A stretch of 64,000 bases of DNA from Nilaparvata lugens (GCF_014356525.2 NC_052509.1:35646001-35710000), one strand, 5' to 3'. Positions 38,569-50,126 are shown, numbered from the stretch's first letter. Made by a program: numbers and translations. Notes: generated from the sequence alone by a model not told the origin.

Positions 38569-38654
38569 ATCAAGTTTGTCAAAGTTAAGTTAGTTAGTGT
38601 AGTAAGTTTAAGTTCCAAGTTTTAAAGTAAGTTTACTGCATTAATAATGCATAA

Positions 38655-38860
38655 GTGTTAGCCAAGCAAAGAAGGCCCTCTGGCAAAATGAGAAAATCAC
38701 TCCATCTCGGTCAATATTGGTTCAAATACTGGTCTCAATTGTGGGAAATATTCAGATTGTCTATAATTTGATACCAAATCAATAATTTTTCAACCAATAT
38801 TGACCAAGCTAGAGTCATTTTCTCATCTTGCCAGAGGGTATTTTTTGTTTGGACAGACTA
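38655..38860. repeat. Fold-back MITE, copy 1
   Basis: The arms are ccaagcaaagaaggccctctgg... and its complement (ccagagggtatttttt..ttgg) around about 100 bp. Copy 2 lies at 39226-39438. Confidence 0.6.
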
Positions 38861-39225
38861 TACACATTTGAATCATAATTGATTCATAAAATGAAATAAA
38901 TCAAATGCCCTTTTTTAAACATTAAAAGTATTTTTACACATTTAAGTTTCAAAAAGGGTATTTGATTTATTTTATCTTGTCTATCAATTATTTTAAATAG
39001 CCCTAAGTTTAAAGTTTAATTTTGAATCATAATGTATGCATTAATAGTGTATAACACATAAACATGTTAGAATAGACTATATTTTATTTGTCATCGTATT
39101 TACAAGCTAGAATACATGAACATCGTCATTTGATTTGTAGTCTATTTATCACAATCATAAATATGAAAAATTTCAACAGTTTTAAATTTATCCCAACAAT
39201 GATATATATAGCAACAATTCTGATA

Positions 39226-39438
39226 CAGTCTGTCCAAGCAAAGAAGAGCCTCTGGTAAGATGAGAAAATGAATCCAGCTCGGTCAATATTGGTTAAAAAA
39301 ATCATTGATTTGGTCTCAAATTGTAGATCAGAATGTTTCCTACAATTGAGACCAAATCAATAATTTTTCAACCAATGTTGACTGAGCTGGAGTCATTTTC
39401 TCATCTTGCCAGAGGCTCTTCTTTGCTTGGACAGACTA
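39226..39438. repeat. Fold-back MITE, copy 2
   Basis: The arms agtctgtccaagcaaagaag and its complement are nearly perfect over about 70-90 bp each. TA lies near both ends and may be the target duplication, but the alignment at the outermost bases is uneven. The same family as 38655-38860. Confidence 0.65.
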
Positions 39439-39812
39439 CTTTGGTGATATTGATGCCTTTCCCTCAATATCCTGTATAAGTATTATAAGAGTTTTCTGTG
39501 AATTTAAATATCAAGTTTCCTTTTTTTCAATAATTTTTATTTAACAATTTATTAAATTCATGTCATTTGAAAATTACTAAAAAGTCGGAACATGTCTTTT
39601 AAAAAAAGGGTACCTAGGTTTACTGAGGTTATTTGTATAAAGAAAACATTGATAAGTAGCCATGAGAAAAAGGAAGTAATTAAGAGATTTATCATGGATG
39701 GAGAATGGTTACATGAGTGGATGTAACTCTTGAAAAAACACGTTTAATCTTAGTTTTATCAAATTTTTATGTAAAATTGCAATTATCTTGGTAAAACAAT
39801 GACATAAAGTTA

Positions 39813-40163
39813 AGGCCCGTATCGAGCGTGCGAGGCATGTGCCACGCATGCCTCAGGCTGAGGCATGTCGCATGTGTGGTCTGTACTTTTTGTAACCACG
39901 CATGTTCGCTGCGAGCACGCGAACCAATTTATATTTTTGAGCGCCATCAAGCGGGACACAAAGCAACTACTGTCGATACGCGGCTTTAGCTTTGTGCGTG
40001 GCGAGACAAACAGGACAGGTATCCACTTGACGCACGCCTCGGAGCGAGGCACCTTTGAGCACGGCCCTTCTACCGACAAGCACACTGCTCGCTGTGAACA
40101 AACCCGGTATCGACAGTCCGAGGCATGTGCACGCATGCCTCGGACTGTCGATACGGGCCTTTA
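39813..40163. repeat. GC-richer MITE with GGCCCGTATCGA ends
   Basis: The left end is aaggcccgtatcga and the right end is tcgatacgggcctt, with TTAA or a near match at each side. Internal palindromes of gaggcatgtgc/gcacgcatgcctc appear near both ends. No ORF is meaningful. A TTAA-targeting (piggyBac-like) MITE is possible. Confidence 0.55.
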
Positions 40164-40327
40164 ATCACATTTTGTTACCTAGATCATTGTTATCAATAAA
40201 AAACCGGAAACGTAGGTTTTTCTGAAGTATTGAATTAATTTTCAAAAGTACTCATACTCCGATACCTACTCATATCGATACTTTTCTTCTGATAACTTAG
40301 AGGTATTGGAACATCCCTAGTTTTACA

Positions 40328-40460
40328 GCCGCTTAAATTTTAACCATGATTAATTCCACGAGAATCAATCAGAGAAGCCGTCATTTCAAAAACACCTCTG
40401 ATTGGTTCTCTTGAAATTGATCACGGTTTAAATATTTAACTGGCTGTTGTGCAACCGGGC
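40328..40460. repeat. Right part of the palindromic MITE split by the large hAT
   Basis: Joined to 8575-8587, this forms an inverted-repeat element: the left arm (ccggttttacagccgcttaa...) pairs imperfectly with the right arm ending in gttgtgcaaccggg. The element predates the hAT insertion. Confidence 0.6.
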
Positions 40461-43400
40461 CTTTGTCATTAGTCTATGATTTTTGGCGGGCTCTTTAAAA
40501 AGAAGCTCTTTTTGTATAAATTTTGCGGTATCTAACTTTGACGGCAGTAGAAAAGATACATAGACTTAATAAGTTTACATTAAATAAAAATATAAATAAG
40601 TTACTGTATGGTATTCTTAAAAGTGGAATCAAGTGTCTACAACGTGAATATAATATGTGAGAACAATCTATATTGAATGAAGCAAGACTATAGACAATCG
40701 ATATCACTTGTGTTCATATAGCAGAATAGCAATAATATTAATATCTTTCTGAAGATTGAAATTTTATTGAGCAATCCGATCTTTGAATTATAATTATTTA
40801 CATTGTAAATTTTCAACGAACTGAAGTTTAACATAAGATAATTAAGGAACTTCTAGGATAATTAATTAGAGCTTCTTAACTGTCATGTAAAGTAAGCAAT
40901 AATTACAATGTTATTGTATTCAATTGTAAGCATTGAAATAATTACTAGTAGTTCTGTGAACAGTAGACCTCACGCAGTTTTCTCATTCATAAATATCTGG
41001 TGTCACCCATTCACCGGCTTCTCCAGACATCTGTATAATGCATCACAAAGTATAAGGAATTCTTTCTTCTCTGTGAATGCATCCACTTGTCGACTGATTG
41101 ATTATGAATAATTCTATAGTCTGATTAATCCTATCTCAGAGTAGATGATTTATATATAGTGATATCGGAGTAAAGGAAATTCCTTTCCCTTTCATATTAT
41201 CCTTAAAATGCAAAATTTCGAAAAACCTTATTTATACATGTCGATGCATCGATGCGCAGTTAAAAAAGGAATATTCTTGCCAAATCTCATAGGATTCTGT
41301 CAATGCGTTTGGCCGTGAATACGTTACATACATACAGACGAAAGAAAATCCGAGTTAAAACATAGACCTCAATGCGTTCGGTCAATTATATCTATTGAAA
41401 TAATGTGGAACATGTAAAACACATTTTTTATCTGATGAAAATGAATCAGTTCAACTCTCTAAAAAAACGATTATGATGTCATCATAGTTTGAAATTGGGA
41501 AAAAGTTGAATTTTTTCATCAGAATTTTCTTACTAATGACAATAATATTATTAAGACGATGATTATTTTCAACAGGAGGCTATTGGTCATTATTCCAAAC
41601 TAGCGGCATAATATTTACTTCTAATATATTCATATTTCATGAATGAGGTAGAAGCCTATCGATTTCTTCCAAAGATTAAATATAATCAACGTAATCCATG
41701 CTACTTCTCCCTACATTCATGTATACGTAATGGACGTAATCACATATTATAGACTTAGGTACTTGATGAATGGCCAAAGGAAAAATGAATAGATAAGTCT
41801 TCCTACAAATGAAAATGAGCTCTACTAATCTCAAAATTCTGTTCCAACCTATTTAAAAACCACTTATCAAAGGATATTTATATTTAAAAAAATGTAGGTG
41901 TATATTGCATTTCATCAACTATTAGCCGGTTCTAAACGCCATCAAAATTTGATCTCCCATCACTACGAAATAAAATTATAAATCATCTATGTGGGTCTAC
42001 CATACTCCATCGAAGATATTTATATATTTATTCAGAATTACACACTTACAGAAAAGTACCACAGGCTTATAAGCCCAAAACGGTTCCAATTCTAATTTAT
42101 ACAACAGTACCGTATAGAGATAACAGATATAGTTATTTCGAGAAAATAATCCCTGACTGATGTTTGGACATGAATACCGATAATTGAATAGAGATTCCAG
42201 ATAATCCTGGCTGCTTATTTAAACGTTTTTCAGTTTAATATAGTTGGCACTATTCATTCAATTCTGTGGAATACTATATTAATGATATCTGTATGATCTG
42301 AATAATTATTTCTATTCTCTTCAAATGTAGTTTCAGATAAGAAGGTACAACGACTTCACAGCTTGTATGTGCAGTAGGCCTAGACTTGACAAAACACTTT
42401 GCAGTTTCAATTTTCTTGTCTTCAAATAGGCCTACTGACAACTTCTTATACTCACTCTATCTCTCTCATAAGCGCTCTTTATTTTCACTCTCTCGCTCTC
42501 AAGCTCTCTCTCTCTCGCTCTCAAGCTCTCTCTCGCTCTCTAAGAGAAGTAATTATTTTTGAAATGCAACTGATGAAGAGAGACTGCATTGTCCTATAAG
42601 TGTCATTGCTCTCTGGAGTCCTCTCTTGAAATAAATCATTCCAGATAGTTCTGTTTGTTTAATGTTTATGACTGAACAATCTTTATACATGATCGAAACA
42701 TACGGGGAGTGGTTTAACCATCGAGCGGTGGAATTACAGCGTTTTCCTTCTGGCTCGAAAAATATATATGGTAGTGAAAATATGCATTTTCACTCATGTA
42801 GGCTTCACTAAAAATAAATAATCCTCAATCATCTTTCCTGTGACATCGCCTCACAATTTTCCACCTTAGTTCTAGTTTCACTCACACTGTTTCATATTTG
42901 AGTCCAATTCGTTGAATATTAGAACTAGTTAACGTGTATTTCAACTCAATGCGTAGAAAGATATCTGTAAATCTGGAGTTTTATTTTAGGAGTCACCTTT
43001 GTGTAGAAATTTCTTGGAAACGAGCGAAGGAGTTGAGGAAAAAAGAGAATAGAAATACTTCTATTGAGGTCTCAGCGATAGGAAAATAGATGATACTTTG
43101 GCGATCTGTCTATTTGTAGAAATAATAAATGTTCATTATAACGATTTGGATAAAGATGATAATGCACTGCATTGCTTTTGTTTCCGAGAGAATGGAAAGA
43201 TCAAAGATGCAAAATGATATTCAATAGGCCTATTATTACTTACTTAACATTTTTATGAAATATATTATATAGACACAATAAGAATTGAATAACAAAAACC
43301 TTTTACTTTTTTTTGAAAGATTTGTTTTGCATTTCATTTTTTACATGTTTATACACTTCTTACTACTATGAATTAAAATATTCATGAATATCAAAGGTAT

Positions 43401-43980
43401 ATTATATTATAATTCAATATCCTGAAGGAAACCGTCTCATTATCTAGCTTGAGAGATTAGCTGCTTCTCTAAAACCGGCAGGACCAATCATCAATTATTT
43501 ATTTTCTTTTTTTTTTAAATAATGATTCCTATAGGGTTTTTATAGAATTAGCGTACGGTACTTCAAATATTTTTTCGAAGACATGACAGATCTCGACCTA
43601 TTATTTTTTTTTCATTATTCTTATTCATTCCAACAATAATAAAAACTCATTATCATAAAATGATTGACAATGGAAAAAAAAAACAGGAGTATAGCCCCTA
43701 CTATATTTTTATTCCCGAATTTTGATTGAAAATTAGTGCAAAAAAGGTTATTATTTGTTTCTTCAATACTTTCAAACTCAGATATGTTTGCTCTAAAAGT
43801 AATAGCAAGAAATTTTATACTTAGAATGTTAATACAGAAAATTAGTTCAATCTCTATTATGCCATTATCAAGAGCATTAGTATGTCAATGTCCAAATCGT
43901 TGGAATTGTACTCATATATTAACAACTATATTCCTAGTTGATAATAGTAATAAAATTGTCTATACCATGTAACGTTATTT
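40461..43980. other. 3.5 kb with no supported gene
   Basis: This is AT-rich sequence on both strands without a convincing exon. It contains a CT/CTCG-rich microsatellite at about 42440-42545. It also contains a dispersed-repeat tail near 41300-41395 (tacatacatacagacgaaag, then aaaatccgagttaaaacat). Confidence 0.5.
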
Positions 43981-44082
43981 TTTCTATAACGTGTGCCCTG
44001 CTTGGCTGCAGTCGGTAGAGCAAAGATTTGAAAGATGTATAATACTTTTTGTGATTCGTGGAAAAATAATAGTACCAATTCC

Positions 44083-44564
44083 TTACCAGCTCTCCCAGGG
44101 GCTCAAATAACCGTCGTCGTAATAACCATTACATGTCCAGTTTTCACGAGCACAACAATAAGCCTCTTGCTTGAATTGTGTATGTCTTGGGTGCATGCCG
44201 TCAATCCCTTCCTGTCCTCGATGCTGGGCTCTGCTGTCCTTCATGTAGTAGGCGGTCCTCCTTTGTCGCTTGAACCTAGTATGAGGATGGTATCGGCGCG
44301 CACGGTTCCTCCCTTGTTGCTTTTGCCATCTGACCTTCTGCCTCTGGGTCTTGCGATGCATGCTCCTTTGCATCATCCTGGTGCCATCTTCGGTAGCTGA
44401 TTGTTCTTCCTGGCAGGCTTCTATATTCTCCTTTCGTGAAAGGGCATGTGTTTCATTATTGATATTGTCTATACTGCTTGGATTTGTGCTTGGGTAATCG
44501 ATTATTTTCGTTGGTGTAGTAGACACCAGCAATAAATTTTCAGGGGGGAATAGAAGGTACAATA
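44083..44564 (-). pseudogene. Gag-like basic/Gln-rich frame, 3' part (interrupted by a mariner)
   Basis: This is the continuation of the frame at 46361-45922. When the DD41D element and one TA are taken out, the two parts are in the same frame without a stop. This part is rich in Arg, Lys, Gln and His (for example RSMHRKTQRQKVRWQKQQGR), suggesting nucleic-acid binding. I do not recognise a defined domain. It ends at 44083. A retrotransposon gag-type protein is an inference from composition and from the upstream frame. Confidence 0.45.
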
Positions 44565-44566
44565 TA

Positions 44567-45919
44567 CTGGGTCCGGCAGTCAAACCTGACGGTTTTTAAG
44601 TGGGGATAGGTGGTGGTGGGGGTGACTGGGTGGGTGGGGATGGGCGCCATCTTGTTCACCTTGAGTGGAAGTTCATTAGTTCAGTAACAATGGAGCGTTG
44701 GACCGCTGAACATCGTGCGTTTGTAGTCGAGACGTTTTTTAGAAATAATGATTCTGTGATTCTAACGCAAAGGAGTTTCCGTATACGGTTTAACATTCCC
44801 CCTCGTGGTGCGATCCCGTCACGAAACACAATTCTTCTGTGGGTTCGGAACTTTCAGAACACTGCGTTTGGAACCACAAGAAGGAGAGGAGGATCACCTC
44901 GAACGGTAAGAACTCCTGCTAACGTTGAGGCTGTTCGACATGCTTTTGAACGGAGCCCTCGTCGCTCTGCCATTCGTCACGCCCAAGCTCTTCGGATCTC
45001 CGACCGGTCTGTGAGACGTATTCTTCATGATGACTTGAGCTTCCACCCTTACAAGATTGCTATTGTTCAAGAGTTACAAGCAGGAGATTTTGGTAGAAGG
45101 TTGAATTTTGCTGAAACCATGTTAAGAAAGATTGAGGAAGACCCTGGAATCATTGTTTTGACTTCAGACGAAGCTCATTTCCACCTTAATGGATGTGTTA
45201 ATAAACAAAATTTCCGTTATTGGGCCCCAAATAACCCACGGGAACTTCATCAGCGGCCTCTTCACTGTGAAAAAGTAACTGTCTGGGCTGCAGTGTGTAG
45301 GTCAACAGTTATAGGGCCTTATTTTTTTGAAGAGGGTGGCCATACAGTGACAGTGAACTCAGAGCGTTATGTTGCCATGATCCGTGACTTTCTCATTCCT
45401 GAGTTACGTCGCCACCGCATACCTCTCAGGAGGGTATGGTTTCAGCAGGACGGAGCTACTGCCCATACCTCGCGGGCCTCCATGGCTCAACTCAGAGGAT
45501 TTTTCCCAGGCAAGCTGATCTCGCTCAGGGGTGACATTGAATGGCCAGCACGTTCTCCCGACTTGTCCCCTTGTGACTTTTATCTGTGGGGGTATCTCAA
45601 GGAAGAGTGTATGTTGACAAGCCAAGAAATTTGGATCAACTGAAGGAGAATATTCGGCGAGAACTTCGTGAGATCCCGCGGCAAACGTTGGAGAGAGTCA
45701 TGACAAACTTTTCCAAGAGACTCGTACAGTGTACAGAAAATGATGGTCAACATTTAAATGACGTAATTTTTGCGCCGTAAGCTATTTTTCAATTTTTTTT
45801 AATACTAAATGTAATTTCCAATTCTCCTCTTTACAATAAAAAAAAATATATAAATATATCTCAACAGCTTTTTAATTTATCCAATATCAAAAACCGTCAG
45901 GTTTGACTGCCGGACCCAG
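44567..45919 (+). mobile_element. DD41D mariner-type element, copy 1 (1353 bp)
   Basis: The element has perfect 31-bp inverted ends (44567-44597 and 45889-45919, beginning CTGGGTCCGGCAGTCAAACC) and is flanked by TA on both sides (44565-44566 and 45920-45921). It contains one transposase frame. Perfect ends and a single lesion indicate a recent insertion. Confidence 0.9.
44690..45780 (+). pseudogene. DD41D mariner-family transposase, one-base deletion
   Basis: It starts at the ATG of MERWTAEHRAF, which aligns with the start of the other copy at 61146. It has an N-terminal helix-turn-helix region (residues about 1-110) and a DDE/D core: LTSDEAHFHLNG (first D), VWFQQDGATAH (second D), ARSPDLSPCDFYLWG (third D). 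I count 41 residues between the second and third D. The frame is open to GYLK near 45600. There one G appears to be missing, and the correct C-terminus continues in the next frame to TAA at 45780. About 363 codons in all. Apart from this it looks intact. Confidence 0.85.
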
Positions 45920-45921
45920 TA

Positions 45922-46361
45922 GATTGTTCACAGAGTGATTCGGATGTAAGGTCAGCTTTGTCCAGAGGTTTATTTTGGAATGCATGATTTTCTGGTGATT
46001 TGATGGCCTCCATAGTTGATGGTGCTTTTCCATGTAGATCATCTGGATTTTCTTGTGGTTGTTGTTGTTGTTTAGTTGTCTGTTCTCTAGTATAATTGGT
46101 GTTCATTGACTTTTGTGTTGTAGTAATTGCCGGTGGGGTATTTTTGGGGGGAAATAATAAGTTCAACAGAGGCTGTTTTTTACAGGATAGTTTGGGTGCA
46201 TGGTGGGCTTCAGTGTTTGGTGGTGGGTTGTTATGATAGTTGGTCTGTCCTGTTTGTTGATTAAATCCTATTGCATGTTCTATGGTATAATTTGTGCTTT
46301 CTTGTGGCTGGTTATAGTTTCTATTATAATTATTATTGGTATATCTGGTATTAGCATTCAA
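45922..46361 (-). pseudogene. Gag-like Asn/Gln-rich frame, 5' part
   Basis: It is rich in Asn, Tyr and Gln, with no obvious CCHC zinc knuckle. It contains LLFPPKNTPP, echoed by LLFPPEN in the 3' part at about 44540, possibly an internal duplication. It reads directly into 44564 once the mariner is removed. Upstream, 46393-46865 carries related coding sequence in other frames. Confidence 0.4.
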
Positions 46362-46392
46362 ACGGACACGGCCATCATAAACAAGGTGTCAT

Positions 46393-46865
46393 TCAGGGAT
46401 GATCATATGGCGGGGACTTATAGAATTGATCAGCATACCAATTAGCATTTGAATTATATTGATTTTGAGTGTATGACTGATCTGAACGGTGGTTTGATAT
46501 TGCCATCACAGATTGTATACCGTATAAATGATTTATCAGATGTTTGCAACCAGTTATTTGCTGTGTAGCGAGTGTCATTCTGACTCGGAAGGGTTGTTTC
46601 TTCAGGATTATGTTTGCTAAGGCAGAATCATTTATAGGTACTTCCAACTGAGAATTTTCAAGCTGAAGTGTGGTAACAAAATTGATATATGTGTCGTCTG
46701 TCCTAGGATTAAATTCAAAGATATAATATTGGCTGGTGTATCCATTTGTCTATTTTTATTCCAATATTGTTCCAGGAAAGCTGCAATGAATTCGTCCAAC
46801 ATCCTGAATTCGTGATGATGGATCTGGAAGAACAGCAGAGGTTCACCGCTCAGCAAACTAGTCAA
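46393..46865 (-). pseudogene. Gag-like N-terminal region, frameshifted
   Basis: Two overlapping minus frames (46865-46632 and 46647-46393) join through a frameshift near 46715. The joined product would include FLEQYWN, a short motif reminiscent of retroelement capsid proteins, and a following helical region. No pol gene, LTR or other part of the element was found nearby, so the assignment is tentative. Confidence 0.35.
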
Positions 46866-47039
46866 TCAGAGTCGCCACATATTCCAAGAGGTGGGTGTTA
46901 GGGATTGTACCAATTTTATTTGATCTATAAATGATTTCGGCTATAGGTGGCAATCTGTATTATTAGATCTGCCCAGTCCATTCAGTATGCCAGTTGAATT
47001 AATACTATCATTGGAGTAGTTACAATCTGACAGTTTAAG

Positions 47040-47216
47040 GAAGTTTTTTTTGCTTGAAATCCCCCTCCCCCCTCTCCACCCTCTCCCATAACACCTCCCC
47101 ACGCCCTCCCCCCTCCCACCACAGGGTGGGGGGTGTTCTAAAAATAGATTTTCCCCCTCCCACTAATCTCTCTCTCTCCCTCTCCTTCTCTCTCTCTCTC
47201 TCTCCTCTCTCTCTCT
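47040..47216. repeat. C-rich and (CT)n low-complexity tract
   Basis: Runs of cccctccc and (ctct)n immediately precede the truncated LINE at 47217. A similar CT tract resumes at 48777 after the LINE tail, so the LINE probably inserted into a CT microsatellite. Confidence 0.8.
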
Positions 47217-48180
47217 GCTGTTCAGCATCTACATAAATGACGTGACAAGCACTCTACTTACAACCAGACATCACCTGTATGCAGACAACTTACAAATATA
47301 CCGGCACTGTAAGAAAAATGACTTTGACGTCACAGTTGATGAAGTCAATGCTGACTTGACTCGTTTGGTACGATGGACTGAGAATAATGGACTGAAAATT
47401 AACGAGAATAAATCAAAATCAATAGTAATAGGTTACTCAAGACTTTTAAACACACTTGACATAACTAACGGACCATAAATAAAATTGAATAACATACAAT
47501 TGCAATACAGCTCTGACGTGAAAAATTTAGGACTGACAATGACAAGGACTCTTGACTGGACCAGCCATGTGACTCAGACTTGTAACAGGGTCATTGGGGG
47601 GATCATGACGTTAAAGAGGATCTCTGACTTCATTCCCTTTTCAACGAAGGTTATGTTGGTCAAGACTCTGATTTTCCCGATCTTCAACTACTGTGACATT
47701 GTGACTCTTGACATGACAGTTCAACTTCTGCAGAGGATGCAGCGTGCACATAATTACTGTGTTCGCTTTATCTTCAACCTGAGACGTGACGACCATGTAA
47801 CTGAATACTTCAACAGACTTGAACTCATGAAGCTGTGTGAGAGTAGATCATATCATGCTTTGTGCTTCCTCTATAAGATATTGAAAACTGAAACCCCTGA
47901 GTATCTGGCTGTAGAGTACCGTTACTTGGGTGATTTTGGTCATGGAGGAACGCGGCATGGATCCCATCTGCTGGCTGTCCCAACACATAGGACTGTTATG
48001 TACAACAAGTCGTTTCTTGTGACAGCCTGTAGTTTGTGGAATTCTCTACCTGCTGAGCTAAGGCTTGTTGAGGGACATCATCGGTTCGGCGCGGCTGTCT
48101 TGTGGTGGATCAGAGGTGGTGGACTCGGTTGGAATGTTAACTGAATCTTAATGTAAGTGTGTGTTGGTGTGTGTGTGTGT

Positions 48181-48250
<70 letters not shown>

Positions 48251-48279
48251 TGTGTGTGTGTGTGTGGTGTGTGTGTGTG

Positions 48280-48349
<70 letters not shown>

Positions 48350-48776
48350 TGTGTGTGTGTGTTGTGTGGTGTGTGTGGTGTGTGTGGTGTGTGTGTGTGG
48401 TGTGTGTGTGTGTGTCTTTTCTTCCCTCCTTATCTATTCCTTTCTTCTTCTTTCTATCGAAATGGTCTATGGATTTTGAACTGACTCTTTATACCGTTTT
48501 CATTTTTCTCTTTTTTATTATTGTATTTTTTCCACTGACTAAAATTCGAAAGAAAAATTTTTTTTCTCTTTCCTTCACTTGATATTTGAAAGTATTATTA
48601 TTATTGTAAAATTAGTTTGTTTTCATAGTCTTATAATCTTCGTTGTACAGTGTTTTAGTTTTACTTAGAATTGTATTGGAGGGTTAAGTGTAAGAGAGGG
48701 CCAGCTGCGCCCTAACTTCACCCTCCCAGGTTTTTTAATAAAGGCAGCAAATCAATCAATCAATCAATCAATCAAT
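47217..48776 (+). pseudogene. 5'-truncated jockey-like LINE
   Basis: It opens inside the reverse transcriptase at LFSIYINDV and continues with HLYADNLQIY, where the catalytic YADD has become YADN. A TAA follows near 47476. The thumb and C-terminal region continue from 47485 to 48144 (for example QRMQRAHNYCVRFIF, CSLWNSLPAELR). A (GT)n tract (48160-48416), a 3'UTR and an (AATC)n tail at about 48747-48776 complete it. Truncation, a mutated active site and a stop make it inactive. Confidence 0.75.
48160..48416. repeat. (GT)n microsatellite, about 250 bp
   Basis: This long interrupted GT run follows the LINE coding end and produces Cys/Val shadow ORFs in three frames. These are not genes. Confidence 0.95.
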
Positions 48777-48804
48777 CTCCCTCTCCTTCTCTCTCTCTCT
48801 CCCC

Positions 48805-48836
<32 letters not shown>

Positions 48837-49150
48837 AATCTAATCTAATCTCCCTCCCTCTCTCTCTCTCTCTCTCCCTCTCCCCCTCTCCCAGTGAGGA
48901 CGAGGGGGATGAAGAAGGAGAGAGAGATATCTCTCTCTCTCAAATAGATTTTCCCTTCCCCTTCACCAGTATAGATGAGGGGGGTGGATATCGAGTGAGG
49001 GAAAAAATAATTTCTCTTTGAGGGAAAAATTCTCTCTCTCTCTCTACATCTAATGCTATACTGTCAGATTAAAGTGAATTGAGAAATTCCCTATCTCTCT
49101 CTCTCCCACTCTCTCTCACTCTCTCTCTCTCTCTCTCTCTACATCTATTG
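48777..49150. repeat. (CT)n-rich low-complexity region
   Basis: Blocks of (tctc)n and ccctct alternate with unique spacers. A sequence of about 40 bp around 'acatctattgcta..actgtcagatt.aagtgaat' occurs twice (49045-49080 and 49140-49190). Confidence 0.8.
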
Positions 49151-49449
49151 CTTAATAATCTATTGCTATACTGTCAGATTGAAGTGAATCCTTATCTCTA
49201 CAATAATCTAAGTTCTATAATATCCATATTATGCTTGGTTTCCAACTGACAGTCAAGAGTTCAATCAAACTGTTTATCAATATTATGCATGTGTAAAAAA
49301 TTGAGCTCTTTTGCTGTACAAACATCCCAGTCGTTATTGTTAAAGTGTTTTCTCCAACAATATGTAAGTATAATTGGAATGAGCTAGCATATCTAAAAAT
49401 ACTTACATATTCTAAGACCTATTTCACTTGGGGCAGGCTATCTTAATAC

Positions 49450-49770
49450 TCAACGTCTATAGTTACCATGGAACTGTCTTAAGAATATGCGATTCCCACT
49501 CACATTCAATTCCCATGAACGAGAATTAAAACTTCTGATGTTATCCTCATTCAAAACCACTGAATATTCTTTTGGTAACTTAATAGTGTGTTTAAAGTCA
49601 CCTTCACTATCAATATCGATAATTTTAAGGTGAATTTCGTCATTATCGGCAAATGTTACCTTCATTACTACAAACCAATCAAAAGGATAAAATTCATAAC
49701 TCCAATCGGCTAGTGGATTTGCTTCTACAGAGAACTCATTGAAACGTCTCCAATCAAAATAGTGAGACAT
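49450..49770 (-). CDS. Hypothetical protein, 106 aa, possibly part of the virus-like region
   Basis: An intact frame with a plausible internal composition: aromatic-rich start (FDWRRF, YEFYPFDWFVVMK), then an alternating beta-type pattern and a basic end. I do not recognise its family. Upstream (49800-49895) are two imperfect direct copies of a block of about 45 bp containing gcgtgcta..ccccct..tgaatgtttcccc, which may be regulatory. It is an open frame in a region where most coding sequence is broken. It points the same way as the polymerase gene to its right, so it may be a minor gene of the virus-like element. That link is inference. Confidence 0.45.
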   Translation of the reverse strand: MSHYFDWRRFNEFSVEANPLADWSYEFYPFDWFVVMKVTFADNDEIHLKIIDIDSEGDFKHTIKLPKEYSVVLNEDNIRSFNSRSWELNVSGNRIFLRQFHGNYRR

Positions 49771-50126
49771 TGTGAACTTGTCAGCTTGACTGTTTAGAGT
49801 GAAGTGACGCGCGTGCTACACCCCCTCTTGTTGAATGTTTCCCCAGAGAAATGACACGTGTGCTATGCCCCCTGTGGGTGAATGTTTCCCCCTTCCCAAA
49901 TTCTATAGATAAGAGTGTACGCCTTCATAGAACTCCTACATAAAACTGTTACATTCAATCATAGACACATGAAAAAATGTATAGTCTGATTTATCATCTT
50001 GAAGTAGCATGTGTTTGTGTTAGCAAGAAAACCATTAAAGTTCACTGTACTTCAAATTTCTCCCTCATATGTCAAGTGTTATCCTTTCACAAGATTTAAT
50101 GTTTTCGGAGACAATACAAAGCCTTT

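Larger units (their letters stand above)
8588..40319 (+). mobile_element. Very large nested hAT-superfamily DNA transposon
   Basis: The left end reads TAGGGACGTTCCGATAC (8588) and the right end, reverse-complemented, reads TAGGGATGTTCCAATAC (40319). A perfect 8-bp target duplication, GTTTTACA, flanks them (8580-8587 and 40320-40327). Eight-base duplications and this style of end are hallmarks of hAT elements. Subterminal regions on both sides are rich in TATCGATAC/AAGTACT-type repeats (8600-8760 and 40245-40310). Inside lies a three-exon BED/hAT transposase gene in the expected orientation. The unusual length (31.7 kb) is explained by later insertions: an LTR retroelement, a smaller hAT, two LINEs, a SINE and several MITEs. 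It is now immobile, because its transposase is broken. Confidence 0.8.

Noticed and set aside
43990..44035. tRNA-like stretch gcttggctgcagtcggtagagc
   Set aside because: The 5' half resembles a tRNA D-arm, but no anticodon arm, T-arm or acceptor 3' strand follows. At best it is a SINE head or relic.
44035..44400. Plus-strand ORF of 121 codons
   Set aside because: It is the antisense shadow of the gag-like minus frame and has no recognisable domain.
48157..48582. Cys/Val-repeat ORFs of 106-141 codons in three frames
   Set aside because: They are produced by the (GT)n microsatellite and have no other sequence content.
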